A DNA stretch of 23,473 bases, taken from positions 1 through 23,473 of the forward strand of contig CAUFXR010000036.1 of NCBI GenBank assembly GCA_959596515.1, written 5' to 3'. The translations under genes and the position numbers were made by a program. Positions 1-7,572 of the stretch are shown here, one piece after another. Below the pieces are notes generated by a model. The model did not search any database, was not told the origin of the DNA, and was given only the letters and a program-made list of their open reading frames with translations. Source of the DNA: an uncultured Oscillospiraceae bacterium (GTDB lineage Bacteria; Bacillota; Clostridia; Oscillospirales; Acutalibacteraceae). Each line of letters opens with the position of its first letter. Position 1 is the stretch's first letter.

Positions 1-82
1 GAATTATGGGACTTTGAACTCTTTTCCTGTTGCTCTTAGTTTGACAATTCACTTTCAACCTTTTGGGGCGATCATATCCTTT

Positions 83-457
83 TTATCTGAGAGCGGGAAC
101 GGCCGTCATATGGTACCGCGGAAAAGCTCTGGGCCTGTCAAAGGTGACAGCGGACTCTTTTCCTTCCCGCTGCGCGGAAATCTTCCACACGGTGATAGCT
201 CCGTCCAGGGAATTCCGCCCAGCTCCGAGCCGCGGGAAATCAGCATCCATTCCTTTAGGCCACGGAAAATCCATCCTTTCCCCAGCACAAAAGATCAGAC
301 TTTCCGGCGCCTTGGTCCAGCGCCCCGTTTTTTCCTCTGCTTCCTTGGAACGGCACCATACGTCCCATTTATCGAAGGGAAAGTTGATCTTCTTGCTGCG
401 CTGCTTCGCCTGCTCGGCGTCGCGCAGGGAAACCGCCTGGCTGATAAACCGGTCCAT
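83..457 (-). CDS. possible small hypothetical protein downstream of lgt
   Basis: I do not recognise this protein. The frame is open on the minus strand from inside the 3' end of lgt down to a TAA at 85-83. The first ATG outside lgt is at 457, giving about 124 aa. The stretch after that ATG has a balanced, charged composition (a run rich in D, E, K and R, followed by Trp-containing segments) and mostly C or G in third positions, like the real genes here. However, no convincing ribosome binding site precedes the ATG, and the frame also continues upstream through lgt. It could be a real short gene, the remnant of a longer one, or chance. There is no signal peptide or membrane segment. Confidence 0.3.
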   Translation of the reverse strand: MDRFISQAVSLRDAEQAKQRSKKINFPFDKWDVWCRSKEAEEKTGRWTKAPESLIFCAGERMDFPWPKGMDADFPRLGAGRNSLDGAITVWKISAQREGKESAVTFDRPRAFPRYHMTAVPALR

Positions 458-552
458 CCCCGTGGGGTTGGCCAAAAACTCGGCGGTACCATTATCGTAA
501 TCACCGGAATATTGGCGCGTGGAAAGACGTTCCGCCCCTTCGCAGCACTCTT

Positions 553-1371
553 TCAGTCCGCTGTTTTCTCCGTTTCCGGGCTTTCCTCTGGAACCGGGAC
601 TTTTCGCTCCTGAACTTTCCGGACCAGCAGCCAAATGCCAATGGGCAGAAGAATCAGGCTGATCCACTGGGAGGTAGAGAAAATCCAGAGAATTCCCCGT
701 TCGTAATCGTACCTTAAAAATTCCAGCACAAACCGAATCACCGCGTAGGCGATCACATAAACTCCAAGGATCCTGCCCTGAGGCCTGGGCTTTCTGGCAA
801 ACCAGACCAGGAAGAAAAACAGCAGAAAATTCAAACCAGCTTCCACCAGCTGTACCGGGAACAGGGGGATACCGTTAGGCGCTACCGGGGAATTGGTAAA
901 AGCGACGCCGATGGGCGGATCAAAGGGGATTCCATAGCAGCATCCGCCACAAAAGCAGCCGATCCGGCCAAAAGCGTGAACCAGCGGTACCGAGGGGATC
1001 AGCAGCTCTACCGATTGCCAGAAATCCATTTTGAAGTGATGGGTATACCACCACATGGCGAACACCGCGCCGATCAGGCCGCCGTAAAACACAAATCCGT
1101 TGGTAAACAACAGGTTGATGGTCTCCAGACTAGTGAAAATCTCCTGAAAATGCTCAATCAGCTCGGGCAGAATGGTAATGAGATATAATATCTTGGCGCC
1201 CACTCCCACACCGATCAGAGCGAAAAAGGAAAGAAACAGAGCGTCTTCCACCGGAAAACCCCTTCGTTTCGCCCGGATCAGCGCCACGCCGATACCGACT
1301 ACCGCCCCTATCAAAATGCAAAGGCCATAGGTGCCGATATTCAGCGGGCCAATATGAATAAATGGAAACAT
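553..1371 (-). CDS. lgt: phosphatidylglycerol--prolipoprotein diacylglyceryl transferase
   Basis: Lgt is an integral membrane enzyme that moves diacylglycerol from phosphatidylglycerol to the lipobox cysteine of prolipoproteins, the first step of lipoprotein maturation. The 272-aa protein is almost entirely hydrophobic, with about seven membrane segments. It carries the family signature HAFGRIGCFCGGCCYG (residues about 132-147) with its essential Arg, and a C-terminal basic/acidic tail. A GTG lies 12 nt further upstream (1383), but AGGTG at 1385-1381 sits 9 nt before the ATG at 1371, so I chose the ATG. Length is normal for the family. The nearest upstream gene on this strand ends in a strong terminator, so lgt is probably transcribed alone from a weak promoter I cannot place. 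An in-window client would be the peptide-binding lipoprotein at 4578. Confidence 0.95.
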   Translation of the reverse strand: MFPFIHIGPLNIGTYGLCILIGAVVGIGVALIRAKRRGFPVEDALFLSFFALIGVGVGAKILYLITILPELIEHFQEIFTSLETINLLFTNGFVFYGGLIGAVFAMWWYTHHFKMDFWQSVELLIPSVPLVHAFGRIGCFCGGCCYGIPFDPPIGVAFTNSPVAPNGIPLFPVQLVEAGLNFLLFFFLVWFARKPRPQGRILGVYVIAYAVIRFVLEFLRYDYERGILWIFSTSQWISLILLPIGIWLLVRKVQERKVPVPEESPETEKTAD

Positions 1372-1438
1372 AACCGTTTTCACCTAGCTTTCAAAAATTA
1401 ATCGCGCGATCATGGACTGAGAGGGAATCAGGGCAAAG

Positions 1439-1470
1439 AAAAAGCGAAGAAGAAATCTTCTTCGCTTTTT
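1439..1470. terminator. bidirectional rho-independent terminator
   Basis: A near-perfect inverted repeat: arm AAAAAGCGAAGAAGA at 1439-1453, two bases, then its complement at 1456-1470. In practice it forms a stem with a four-base loop. It begins with A5 and ends with T5, so it can act on both strands. Its natural client is the DUF4190 gene, which ends 40 bp away on the minus strand. Confidence 0.8.
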
Positions 1471-1509
1471 CAAATGTTCATCAACAATGCTGCTAAGTAC
1501 AGTTAATAA

Positions 1510-1797
1510 TTAAGCAAGATAGCTTAAAGAACCGGCACTGCCCAGAGCACAAGCGGTGCAGGCAAAGCAAGCGATAAAGGTGATGACGCACAGGCCCAGG
1601 GCCACAGCGGAAAGAACGATACCCGCGGTAGCCATACCACTGGGCTGCTTCTTCTTGGCCATAACGCCCAGCACTAAACCGACGATACCAGTGACGATAC
1701 CGATAAAGGCAAACACGCCGAAGAAAATACATACGGCGGAAACAATGCCCAGTACCAGAGAAGCAATAGCCATACCGTTATTTTGTTTTGGTTCCAT
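1510..1797 (-). CDS. DUF4190-type small membrane protein
   Basis: A 95-aa protein with a short hydrophilic start (MEPKQNNGMAIASLVLGI), then two glycine/valine/isoleucine-rich membrane hairpins separated by the cytoplasmic-looking loop AKKKQPSGMATAG, and a cysteine-containing C-terminal segment (FIACFACTACALG). The pattern of 'MAIASLVLGIVS' followed by 'GIVGLVLGVMAKKK' and a second copy is typical of DUF4190 proteins, whose function is unknown. The start is supported by AGGAGGG seven bases upstream. Its own terminator follows. The gene lies downstream of the AraC-type regulator on the same strand but is separated from it by about 217 bp containing a long palindrome, so co-transcription is uncertain. 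Confidence 0.8.
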   Translation of the reverse strand: MEPKQNNGMAIASLVLGIVSAVCIFFGVFAFIGIVTGIVGLVLGVMAKKKQPSGMATAGIVLSAVALGLCVITFIACFACTACALGSAGSLSYLA

Positions 1798-1844
1798 AAA
1801 ATATTCCCTCCTAAAATCTACACTTTAATAGACGATCTATTCCA

Positions 1845-1880
1845 GGCCATTATAATGTCGTTTAAGACATTATAATGGCC
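1845..1880 (+). terminator. 15-bp perfect inverted repeat; terminator-like or operator
   Basis: Arms GGCCATTATAATGTC (1845-1859) and GACATTATAATGGCC (1866-1880) pair perfectly around a six-base loop. T6 follows only on the plus strand. No plus-strand gene lies upstream, so a terminator role is odd. The arms contain TATAAT in both orientations and lie about 50 bp before the DUF4190 start codon, so an operator or a promoter-overlapping site is an alternative. Confidence 0.5.
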
Positions 1881-2014
1881 TTTTTTGATTTTCATTCCCA
1901 AAAAATCAGTCGTCCACTAAACTGTAACAAAAAGTTCATAACTTATTATAAAGAACCCTCGTTAAAAAAGCAACTATTTTTTCCACAATTTTGTATTTTT
2001 ATAAAATTTCGTGA

Positions 2015-2848
2015 TTATGCACGTCCCACACGATATTTTACTGGGGAAATCCCATAAATACGTTTAAACACCTGGCTGAAATATAGCGGGTTTTCATAGC
2101 CCACCGCCTTACTGACCTCGGAAATCGGCAGTTCGGTTTCGGATAGCAGCTCACAAGCTTTTTCCATCCGTTTCGATGTCAGATATTTGATCGGGGAAAC
2201 CCCTGTTTGCTCCTTGAACAAATGGGAAAGGTAATGCTTGCTGATATAAACCGTTTCAGAAAGAGAATCCAGCGTAATGGGCGACGTAAAATTCTGGTCC
2301 AGATATTCCTTGATCTTTTGACATTCCGGGCTGATAGCCGTTTCATCTTCCGGATTGATCCGGATCAGTCGCATCACCAAAACCAGCAAAGCCGATACCA
2401 ATCCCTGGGAAATCTCCTGGTAAAACTCAATCTGGCTGGAAGTCTCCTGCAGAAGTTCTCTTAAATAAATATCCATTTTATACCGGTATTCCCCACAAGA
2501 AAGCACCCGATACCTTTCCTCGGACAGACACCCGGCAGGCAGCCCTGGCACCGTAAAATCACGGATCGCCAAAAAAATCAGCCGCAACGGGGATTTCGCG
2601 TCAGACCGCTCCTCGTGAAGGGTCCCCGGATTCACCACCACCAGATCCCCCGGCGCTAAACGAAACTTTTGCCCTTCCAAAATCGCTTCTCCAGCGCCGT
2701 CCGCTACATACAAAATTTCACAAAAATCATGACTGTGCTGTATATTAAACCAATTGGGGGCGTCCTCTAACAGCCCGGTATAAATCAGCTCTGGCTGAAC
2801 CAGGTTTTCCCGCTCAGATCGCTTGACGTAAAAATGCTCGTGGGCCAT
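2015..2848 (-). CDS. AraC-family transcriptional regulator with N-terminal cupin
   Basis: A 277-aa regulator. Residues about 30-110 form an AraC-type cupin sensor domain (HSHDFCEILYVADGAGE, then GDLVVVNPGTLHEE). Residues about 175-277 hold the paired helix-turn-helix DNA-binding domain, with ITLDSLSETVYISKHYLSHLFKEQ as the first and ISEVSKAVGYENPLYFSQVFKR as the second, ending in the usual GISPVKYR. Such proteins usually sense a small sugar or metabolite and activate transcription. ATG 2848 is preceded by AGGGGGG. A good promoter lies upstream (see 2940-2968). The target is not shown by the sequence: no sugar-catabolic gene is adjacent, and the nearest co-directional gene is the DUF4190 protein. 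Length is typical of the family. Confidence 0.9.
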   Translation of the reverse strand: MAHEHFYVKRSERENLVQPELIYTGLLEDAPNWFNIQHSHDFCEILYVADGAGEAILEGQKFRLAPGDLVVVNPGTLHEERSDAKSPLRLIFLAIRDFTVPGLPAGCLSEERYRVLSCGEYRYKMDIYLRELLQETSSQIEFYQEISQGLVSALLVLVMRLIRINPEDETAISPECQKIKEYLDQNFTSPITLDSLSETVYISKHYLSHLFKEQTGVSPIKYLTSKRMEKACELLSETELPISEVSKAVGYENPLYFSQVFKRIYGISPVKYRVGRA

Positions 2849-2939
2849 TTCGGCGCCCCCCTTTATCCTAGCATAACTAAAATATGATGAAACGGAACCG
2901 AGCGCCGCCTTCCGCCGACGGCAGCTTCACTGCATGTTT

Positions 2940-2968
2940 ATTATACCGTGGAGAAATCCTTCTTTCAA
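2940..2968 (-). promoter_or_regulatory. promoter of the AraC-type gene
   Basis: On the minus strand, TTGAAA (2968-2963) and TATAAT (2945-2940) are separated by exactly 17 bp. Transcription would start near 2933, giving a leader of about 85 nt before the ATG at 2848. Confidence 0.75.
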
Positions 2969-3121
2969 GAGAAAATGCCTCGCCAGGAAAGGAACCTTCC
3001 TCGGCGGCCGTTGCACGACGAGATACCGAGAACAAAATTTAATAGATACAACTCTCCTTTTCAAGGGCCAAAAGGTAACTGTTTATAGCGGAAAGCGGTG
3101 CGCAAAATCGGAGAAAAAGGT

Positions 3122-3298
3122 TTCCACCTCACCAGACCTGCCTGTTATCGGATCCCGATAATAGAATTTGACCTACAAACTTCCACCCCGCCAGACCTGC
3201 CTGTCATCGGATCCCGATAATAGAATTTGACCAAAAAACTTCTACCCCGCCGGGCCTGTCTGTTATCGGATCCCGACAATAGAATTTGACCTACAAAA
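3122..3298. repeat. 59-bp tandem repeat, three copies plus a decayed fourth
   Basis: Three consecutive units of 59 bp lie at 3122-3180, 3181-3239 and 3240-3298, differing at a few positions. A degenerate start of a fourth follows to about 3330. Each unit contains the hairpin TTATCGG-ATC-CCGATAA or a near copy, so the array would form a row of identical stem-loops. The unit length is not a multiple of three and no gene crosses the array. The rest of the 2970-3475 gap shows nothing else I can identify. Confidence 0.9.
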
Positions 3299-3474
3299 TT
3301 TCCGTCTCCCACGCCAGTCTGGGATCGGAAGCTGGGCGAAAGCGCTATAACAAAACTCCCTGGCCGGAACCAATTTTGTGTGGATTCCAACCCGGGAGTT
3401 TATTCCGAACCGTTTTTTGCGCTGTTTTCTCGGCAACCGCTTTTTCTTTTTCAGTCGTTTTGTTTTCTAACGAT

Positions 3475-4002
3475 TTATTCCACAATTGCCGTAGCGCCCG
3501 CTTTCCGGTCTGGGGCTTTGGCTTCGATCGCCGGATAGCCAATCGCGCAGCAAGAGTACACGTCGTGATCCGCTGGCACGCCGAGAGCCGTCAGCATCTC
3601 ACGGACGCCATTATCGTCGCAGGTATCCTTAAGCTGATTGATCCAAACGGTACCCAGGCCCATGGAATGGGCCGCCAGCATCATGTTCTCCATGGCGCAG
3701 GCACAGTCCGCCATACCGTTCGCGTAAGCTTTGGTATTACTGGCAATAATAAAGGCGGGCGCGTGGTAAAAGGAATAGTCATCTGACTCGGCCATACCCA
3801 AAGCCTTTTTTACGGCAGCTGCCAGCCTTTGTACCTTTTGGGGATCAATGATCCCGGTCAATTTCCAAGTCTGGCGGTCCATGGCGCTGGGCGCCCAGGC
3901 GCCCGCGTTGAGAATTTCGGCTATCGTCTCTTTGGAAACCGTCTTATCCTCATATTGACGAATGCTTCTTCTCTCTAACATATTCAAAATAATATCGTTC
4001 AT
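3475..4002 (-). CDS. nitroreductase-family FMN-dependent oxidoreductase
   Basis: A 175-aa nitroreductase-fold protein. The opening MNDIILNMLERRSIRQYEDKT carries the RRSIRxY motif that contacts FMN phosphate. It is followed by ILNAGAWAPSAMDRQTW (the 'APSAxNxQpW' element) and, near the C-terminus, GLGTVWINQLKD and a CAIGYPAIEAK segment, as in family members that reduce nitroaromatics, quinones or flavins with NAD(P)H. A further ATG at 4029 lacks a binding site, whereas AAGGGG precedes the ATG at 4002, so I chose the shorter start. A TATAAT at 4056-4051 is a likely -10 element, though its -35 is weak. The substrate cannot be told from the sequence. The gene appears to be transcribed alone. Confidence 0.88.
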   Translation of the reverse strand: MNDIILNMLERRSIRQYEDKTVSKETIAEILNAGAWAPSAMDRQTWKLTGIIDPQKVQRLAAAVKKALGMAESDDYSFYHAPAFIIASNTKAYANGMADCACAMENMMLAAHSMGLGTVWINQLKDTCDDNGVREMLTALGVPADHDVYSCCAIGYPAIEAKAPDRKAGATAIVE

Positions 4003-4186
4003 ACTGGCAACCCCTTTCTTATTTTTCATTTTAATAAATTTTATAATAGTATTATATCATTCTTTTTGAAATATTGGTATCTAAATTTGCCAACTATTTT
4101 TTTGTTTGGCGGGATTTTTCCGGGCACACTAATGCAGAAGGGAAAACCTTCTGTAAAAAAGCAATTAAATTTTGGAGGAGATAGGA

Positions 4187-4369
4187 ATGAATAAAAATAC
4201 TATGGGGCTTATGAAAGGTATTGGCACCGGCCTGGCCGCCGGCATGATGGTGGGATATGTTGGTTCCCAGCTGATGAACAATCAAAAACAGGTCAAAAAG
4301 AAGGCGAGCAAGGCCGCCCATGCGGTAGGCAATCTGATCGACGACGTCCAATATATTTTTAAGGGATAG
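4187..4369 (+). CDS. 60-aa YtxH-like small membrane protein
   Basis: A short protein with one glycine/methionine-rich membrane segment (GIGTGLAAGMMVGYVGSQLM, about residues 12-31). A strongly basic stretch follows (NNQKQVKKKASKAAHAVGNLIDDVQYIF). This layout resembles YtxH-like small membrane proteins of Clostridia, whose role is unknown. GGAGGAGATAGGA immediately precedes the ATG at 4187. An in-frame TTG at 4172 lies inside that binding site and is not the start. A strong terminator follows, so it is a single-gene unit. Confidence 0.75.
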   Translation: MNKNTMGLMKGIGTGLAAGMMVGYVGSQLMNNQKQVKKKASKAAHAVGNLIDDVQYIFKG

Positions 4370-4384
4370 CCTGTCAAGGCGCAG

Positions 4385-4427
4385 CCGCCGGACCCGGCGC
4401 CATACCGGGGCCGGCGGTTCTTTTTTT
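4385..4427 (+). terminator. rho-independent terminator of the small membrane protein gene
   Basis: CCGCCGG (4385-4391) pairs with CCGGCGG (4411-4417), continued inward by CCCGG/CCGGG, and TTCTTTTTTT follows. Confidence 0.85.
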
Positions 4428-4486
4428 GTTTCCGGTCCCTTTTTCATTTCTTACGTCCATGAAAGAGAAAGTTCATAGCAAATTCA

Positions 4487-4515
4487 TTGAAAACACAGGG
4501 ATTTAATGGTAAGAT
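4487..4515 (+). promoter_or_regulatory. promoter of the peptide-binding lipoprotein operon
   Basis: TTGAAA (4487-4492), a 17-bp spacer, and TAAGAT (4510-4515). This gives a leader of about 55 nt before the ATG at 4578. Confidence 0.6.
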
Positions 4516-4577
4516 AACAAAGTAAAAACTTACATATTTTACGGATTTTATCCGGTTCCGAAAGGGAGAAGCGCCCT

Positions 4578-6203
4578 ATGAAGCTGAAACAATGTCTCTG
4601 CGTTTTTCTCAGCCTGCTGTTTGCCGTATCCCTGGCGAGCTGCAGGGAGAAGACCGATCCTATTTACGAGCAGACCATTCAATATAATTTAGAGGCTGAG
4701 CCCAGTTCCCTGGATCCTCAGATTGCCGACGACCAATCCGCTCAAATCGTGATTATGAGCCTGTTTGAGGGTTTGACCCGTATCGGCGCTGACGGCGAGG
4801 CGCAGCCGGGGGTGGCAAAGCGTTGGGAACACAACGCCGATTATACCTCTTTCACCTTTTATCTTCGGGAAGATGCCTGTTGGACCGATGAAGACGAGAC
4901 CCCGGTGACCGCCGCTGATTTTGTATTTGGTCTCCGGCGGGTTCTGGATCCCAACACCGGTTCTGACCTTGGACGGACCCTCACCTGTATTGCCAACGGG
5001 CAGCAGATCCTGGACGGGCAGGCGGATCCCTCCACGCTGGGGGTCACGGCGCTGGACTCCAAAACCCTGAAAATCGATTTAGCCTACTCTTATGAGGATT
5101 TCCCAAAACTGATGGCTTCTTCCGCCGCTATGCCCTGCAACGAGAAATTTTTCACGGAATCTCAGGGTCAGTACGGGCTGGAGGCCAGCACCACCTTGGG
5201 TAACGGTCCCTATACTTTTTCCACCTCTTACAGCTGGACCCACGGGGAATCCATTTCCCTTTCCCGGAACAGTCTTTACGCGGGAGAGGAAAAGCCCATT
5301 CCCGCCGGGATCAGTTTTACCATCGGCGCGGAAATCATGGATAACGCCAACGCCATTCTCAACGGCACCATTGACGCCGCGCCTATCACCGGGGAACAGT
5401 TGGAAGCCGCTCACGCCGCCGACATGAACCTGACCTCCTTTGAGGATACTACCTGGGGAATATGCTTCAATATGCAGGACAGCGTGTTCCAAAACGCCAA
5501 CATCCGCTCGGCGTTTTTAAAAACTTTGAACCGGGAGCAGGTTCTTGCCTCCCTGCCGGAAAATTACAGTCAGGCCCAAAGCGTCATTCCTCCCCAGACC
5601 ACCCTGTCGGGAGAGGATTACCGGGCCATGGCCGGTGAATGTTCTCTGCCCGGCTACGAGCAGGGACAGGGAAAGGCCTATCTGGAAGCAGGATTGAATG
5701 AACTCCAGCTGGATTCTCTTCCGAAAGTGACCATTCTCTGTCTGGATAGTCCCGGTACCAAAGCCATCGTCAACAACCTGCTGGAAAACTGGAACAGCGC
5801 CCTGGGCTATTACCTGAACCTGAACGCGGTATCGGAAAGCGAACTGCAAAGCGCCCTGAGAAACGGCAATTACCAGCTGGCCCTGTGCCCCCTGCGGGCG
5901 GACAACGACGGGCCCTGGGAGCTTTTGAATCTGTTTTCCTCTGAGAACCCATATAATCCCGCCGGTTATCAGAATCAGGATTACGATAATCTTTTGAACC
6001 AAATCAAGGCTTCTCCCGGCGAGGCCGGCGCCCCTTTGTGCCTGCAGGCGGAGAACCACCTGATTCAGAATCTAGTTTTTTATCCTCTGGTTTATGAAAA
6101 GCGGTATTTCGCCTCCGCTCAAAACGTGACCGGAATCATCTTCCACCCCTATAACGGCGGAATCGACTTTATCGCGGCCGAGAAAGCCGAGGCGGAATCA
6201 TGA
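4578..6203 (+). CDS. oligopeptide ABC transporter substrate-binding lipoprotein (OppA/SBP_bac_5)
   Basis: A 541-aa extracellular solute-binding protein. The N-terminus is a lipoprotein signal peptide with lipobox LASC, so Cys22 would be lipidated by Lgt. The mature protein begins the family pattern with YNLEAEPSSLDPQIADDQSAQIVIMSLFEGL and GEAQPGVAKRWEHNADYTSFTFYLRED, diagnostic of family 5 peptide-binding proteins. It would capture oligopeptides at the outer membrane face and hand them to an OppBCDF-type permease. No permease or ATPase gene is nearby, so it is an orphan component or works with a transporter encoded elsewhere. AGGGAGA precedes the ATG. Its stop overlaps the hemW start (ATGA), so the two are probably translationally coupled. 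Length is normal. Confidence 0.9.
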   Translation: MKLKQCLCVFLSLLFAVSLASCREKTDPIYEQTIQYNLEAEPSSLDPQIADDQSAQIVIMSLFEGLTRIGADGEAQPGVAKRWEHNADYTSFTFYLREDACWTDEDETPVTAADFVFGLRRVLDPNTGSDLGRTLTCIANGQQILDGQADPSTLGVTALDSKTLKIDLAYSYEDFPKLMASSAAMPCNEKFFTESQGQYGLEASTTLGNGPYTFSTSYSWTHGESISLSRNSLYAGEEKPIPAGISFTIGAEIMDNANAILNGTIDAAPITGEQLEAAHAADMNLTSFEDTTWGICFNMQDSVFQNANIRSAFLKTLNREQVLASLPENYSQAQSVIPPQTTLSGEDYRAMAGECSLPGYEQGQGKAYLEAGLNELQLDSLPKVTILCLDSPGTKAIVNNLLENWNSALGYYLNLNAVSESELQSALRNGNYQLALCPLRADNDGPWELLNLFSSENPYNPAGYQNQDYDNLLNQIKASPGEAGAPLCLQAENHLIQNLVFYPLVYEKRYFASAQNVTGIIFHPYNGGIDFIAAEKAEAES

Positions 6204-7336
6204 TCCCTCAGCGCCAGAACCCTATCGGTCTTTACCTGCACGTCCCTTTTTGTGACGGGAAATGCCCTTATTGCGATTTCTATTCTCTTCCCGCCGACAG
6301 CCGGACGATGGATGCGTATTGTGACCGTTTGATTTCAGAACTTTTCCGATGGAGGGAAAAACACCCCCGCTTTGTGGATACCCTATACTTCGGCGGCGGC
6401 ACGCCCGGCCTTTTAGGCGCGGATCGCCTGTCCCGGCTGATCGCGGCCGCGCAAAAGGCGTTTCCCTTTCTTCCTGGGTCTGAAATCACCGTGGAAATGA
6501 ATCCCTGTTCTGCGGGTGGTTTCGATTTCCCCTTGCTGAGGAGAGCGGGCGCCAACCGAATCTCTATCGGCCTGCAATCCGCCCTCGATTCGGAACTTCA
6601 CTTTCTAGGCCGGCGGCACACCGCCAGCCAGGCCCGGGATACGGCCGCGGCCGCTCAAAAAGCGGGCTTTTCGAACGTATCCTTCGACTTGATGCTGGGA
6701 CTGGAAGGACAGACCACCGATTCCGTAAGGAAGTCGGTGGCTTTTTGCCGTGACGCCGGTGTCACCCACGTCAGCGCTTATCTTTTGAAAATAGAGCCGG
6801 GTACCCGTTTTTTTCAGCAGAAAAAGAATTTTCACCTTCCCAGTGATGACCAGGCCTCTGATTTGTATCTGGAAGCCTGCCAGGCGCTGGAAGAGGCCGG
6901 TTTTTTCCAATATGAAATTTCTAATTTCAGCCGCCCCGGCAAGGAAAGCCGCCATAATCTGAAATACTGGAACGGGGATGAATATCTGGGCTTAGGCCCC
7001 TCGGCCCATTCCTTCTTCGGCGGCAGACGGTTTTATACCCCGAAAAGCCTCTTGTCCTTTCTTCGAACTCCTCAGTATCTGCCAGAAGACCCGGATGAGG
7101 TTTCCATCCCGCCGGGAAGCCCGGAGGAATACGTCATGCTCCGCCTCCGGCTTTCCGAGGGCCTGACCGAGGCAGGCTATCAAAAAAGATTCCAATGTCC
7201 CATTCCCGAAAGATACCGGAAAAACGCCCTCCGATTCCAGCCTCCCGGTCTGACTGCCGTGGACAGCCAGGGGATCCGGCTGACCCGCTGGGGCTTTTTG
7301 GTTTCTAACCAGTTGATCGGCGAAATCCTGTGGTGA
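6200..7336 (+). CDS. hemW: HemW, radical SAM heme chaperone (coproporphyrinogen III oxidase-like)
   Basis: A 378-aa radical SAM protein. The CxxxCxxC cluster is Cys18, Cys22 and Cys25 in LHVPFCDGKCPYCDF. It is followed by the SAM-binding GGGTP (65-69), VEMNP (about 98-102), and the family-specific HNLKYW (252-257) with GLGPSAHSF. The HNxxYW element separates HemW from true HemN. HemW binds heme and inserts it into client proteins; older annotations call it oxygen-independent coproporphyrinogen oxidase. Its ATG overlaps the stop of the upstream peptide-binding lipoprotein and has no strong binding site of its own, so translation is probably coupled. The pairing with oppA is unusual for this gene. 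Length is typical. Confidence 0.93.
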   Translation: MIPQRQNPIGLYLHVPFCDGKCPYCDFYSLPADSRTMDAYCDRLISELFRWREKHPRFVDTLYFGGGTPGLLGADRLSRLIAAAQKAFPFLPGSEITVEMNPCSAGGFDFPLLRRAGANRISIGLQSALDSELHFLGRRHTASQARDTAAAAQKAGFSNVSFDLMLGLEGQTTDSVRKSVAFCRDAGVTHVSAYLLKIEPGTRFFQQKKNFHLPSDDQASDLYLEACQALEEAGFFQYEISNFSRPGKESRHNLKYWNGDEYLGLGPSAHSFFGGRRFYTPKSLLSFLRTPQYLPEDPDEVSIPPGSPEEYVMLRLRLSEGLTEAGYQKRFQCPIPERYRKNALRFQPPGLTAVDSQGIRLTRWGFLVSNQLIGEILW

Positions 7337-7425
7337 CCCGGTCCGGGAAAAATCTTTTCTGCCGCAGGCTGGTTCCGAAGCCGAGCTATGGTAAGCCGGC
7401 AGTCCGCGCCCATCAGGCTCTCGGA

Positions 7426-7505
7426 GCCGGGCGAAAGCAAAGCCAGGTGAAAGCAAAGCCGGGCGAAAGCAAAGCCGGGCGAAAGCAAAGCCAGGTGAAA
7501 GCCGA
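7426..7505. repeat. 16-bp tandem repeat, about five copies
   Basis: Units GCC(G/A)GG(C/T)GAAAGCAAA lie at 7426-7441, 7442-7457, 7458-7473, 7474-7489 and, partly decayed, 7490-7505. The array fills the gap between hemW and trmL. A perfect 12-bp palindrome, CGTAAGCTTACG, follows at 7522-7533. I see no promoter or terminator in this gap, so the array is probably transcribed with the operon. Confidence 0.9.
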
Positions 7506-7572
7506 AACCGAGCGGAAAAGGCGTAAGCTTACGACGCACAATTTTACCTACGAATAGGAGAGACACGATATT

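Noticed and set aside
3122..3298. The 59-bp array as a CRISPR
   Set aside because: Units are contiguous, with no variable spacers between constant repeats, and no cas genes are present.
7330..7557. A 75-codon open frame through the 16-bp array
   Set aside because: It is a by-product of the repeat, begins inside the end of hemW and has no binding site.
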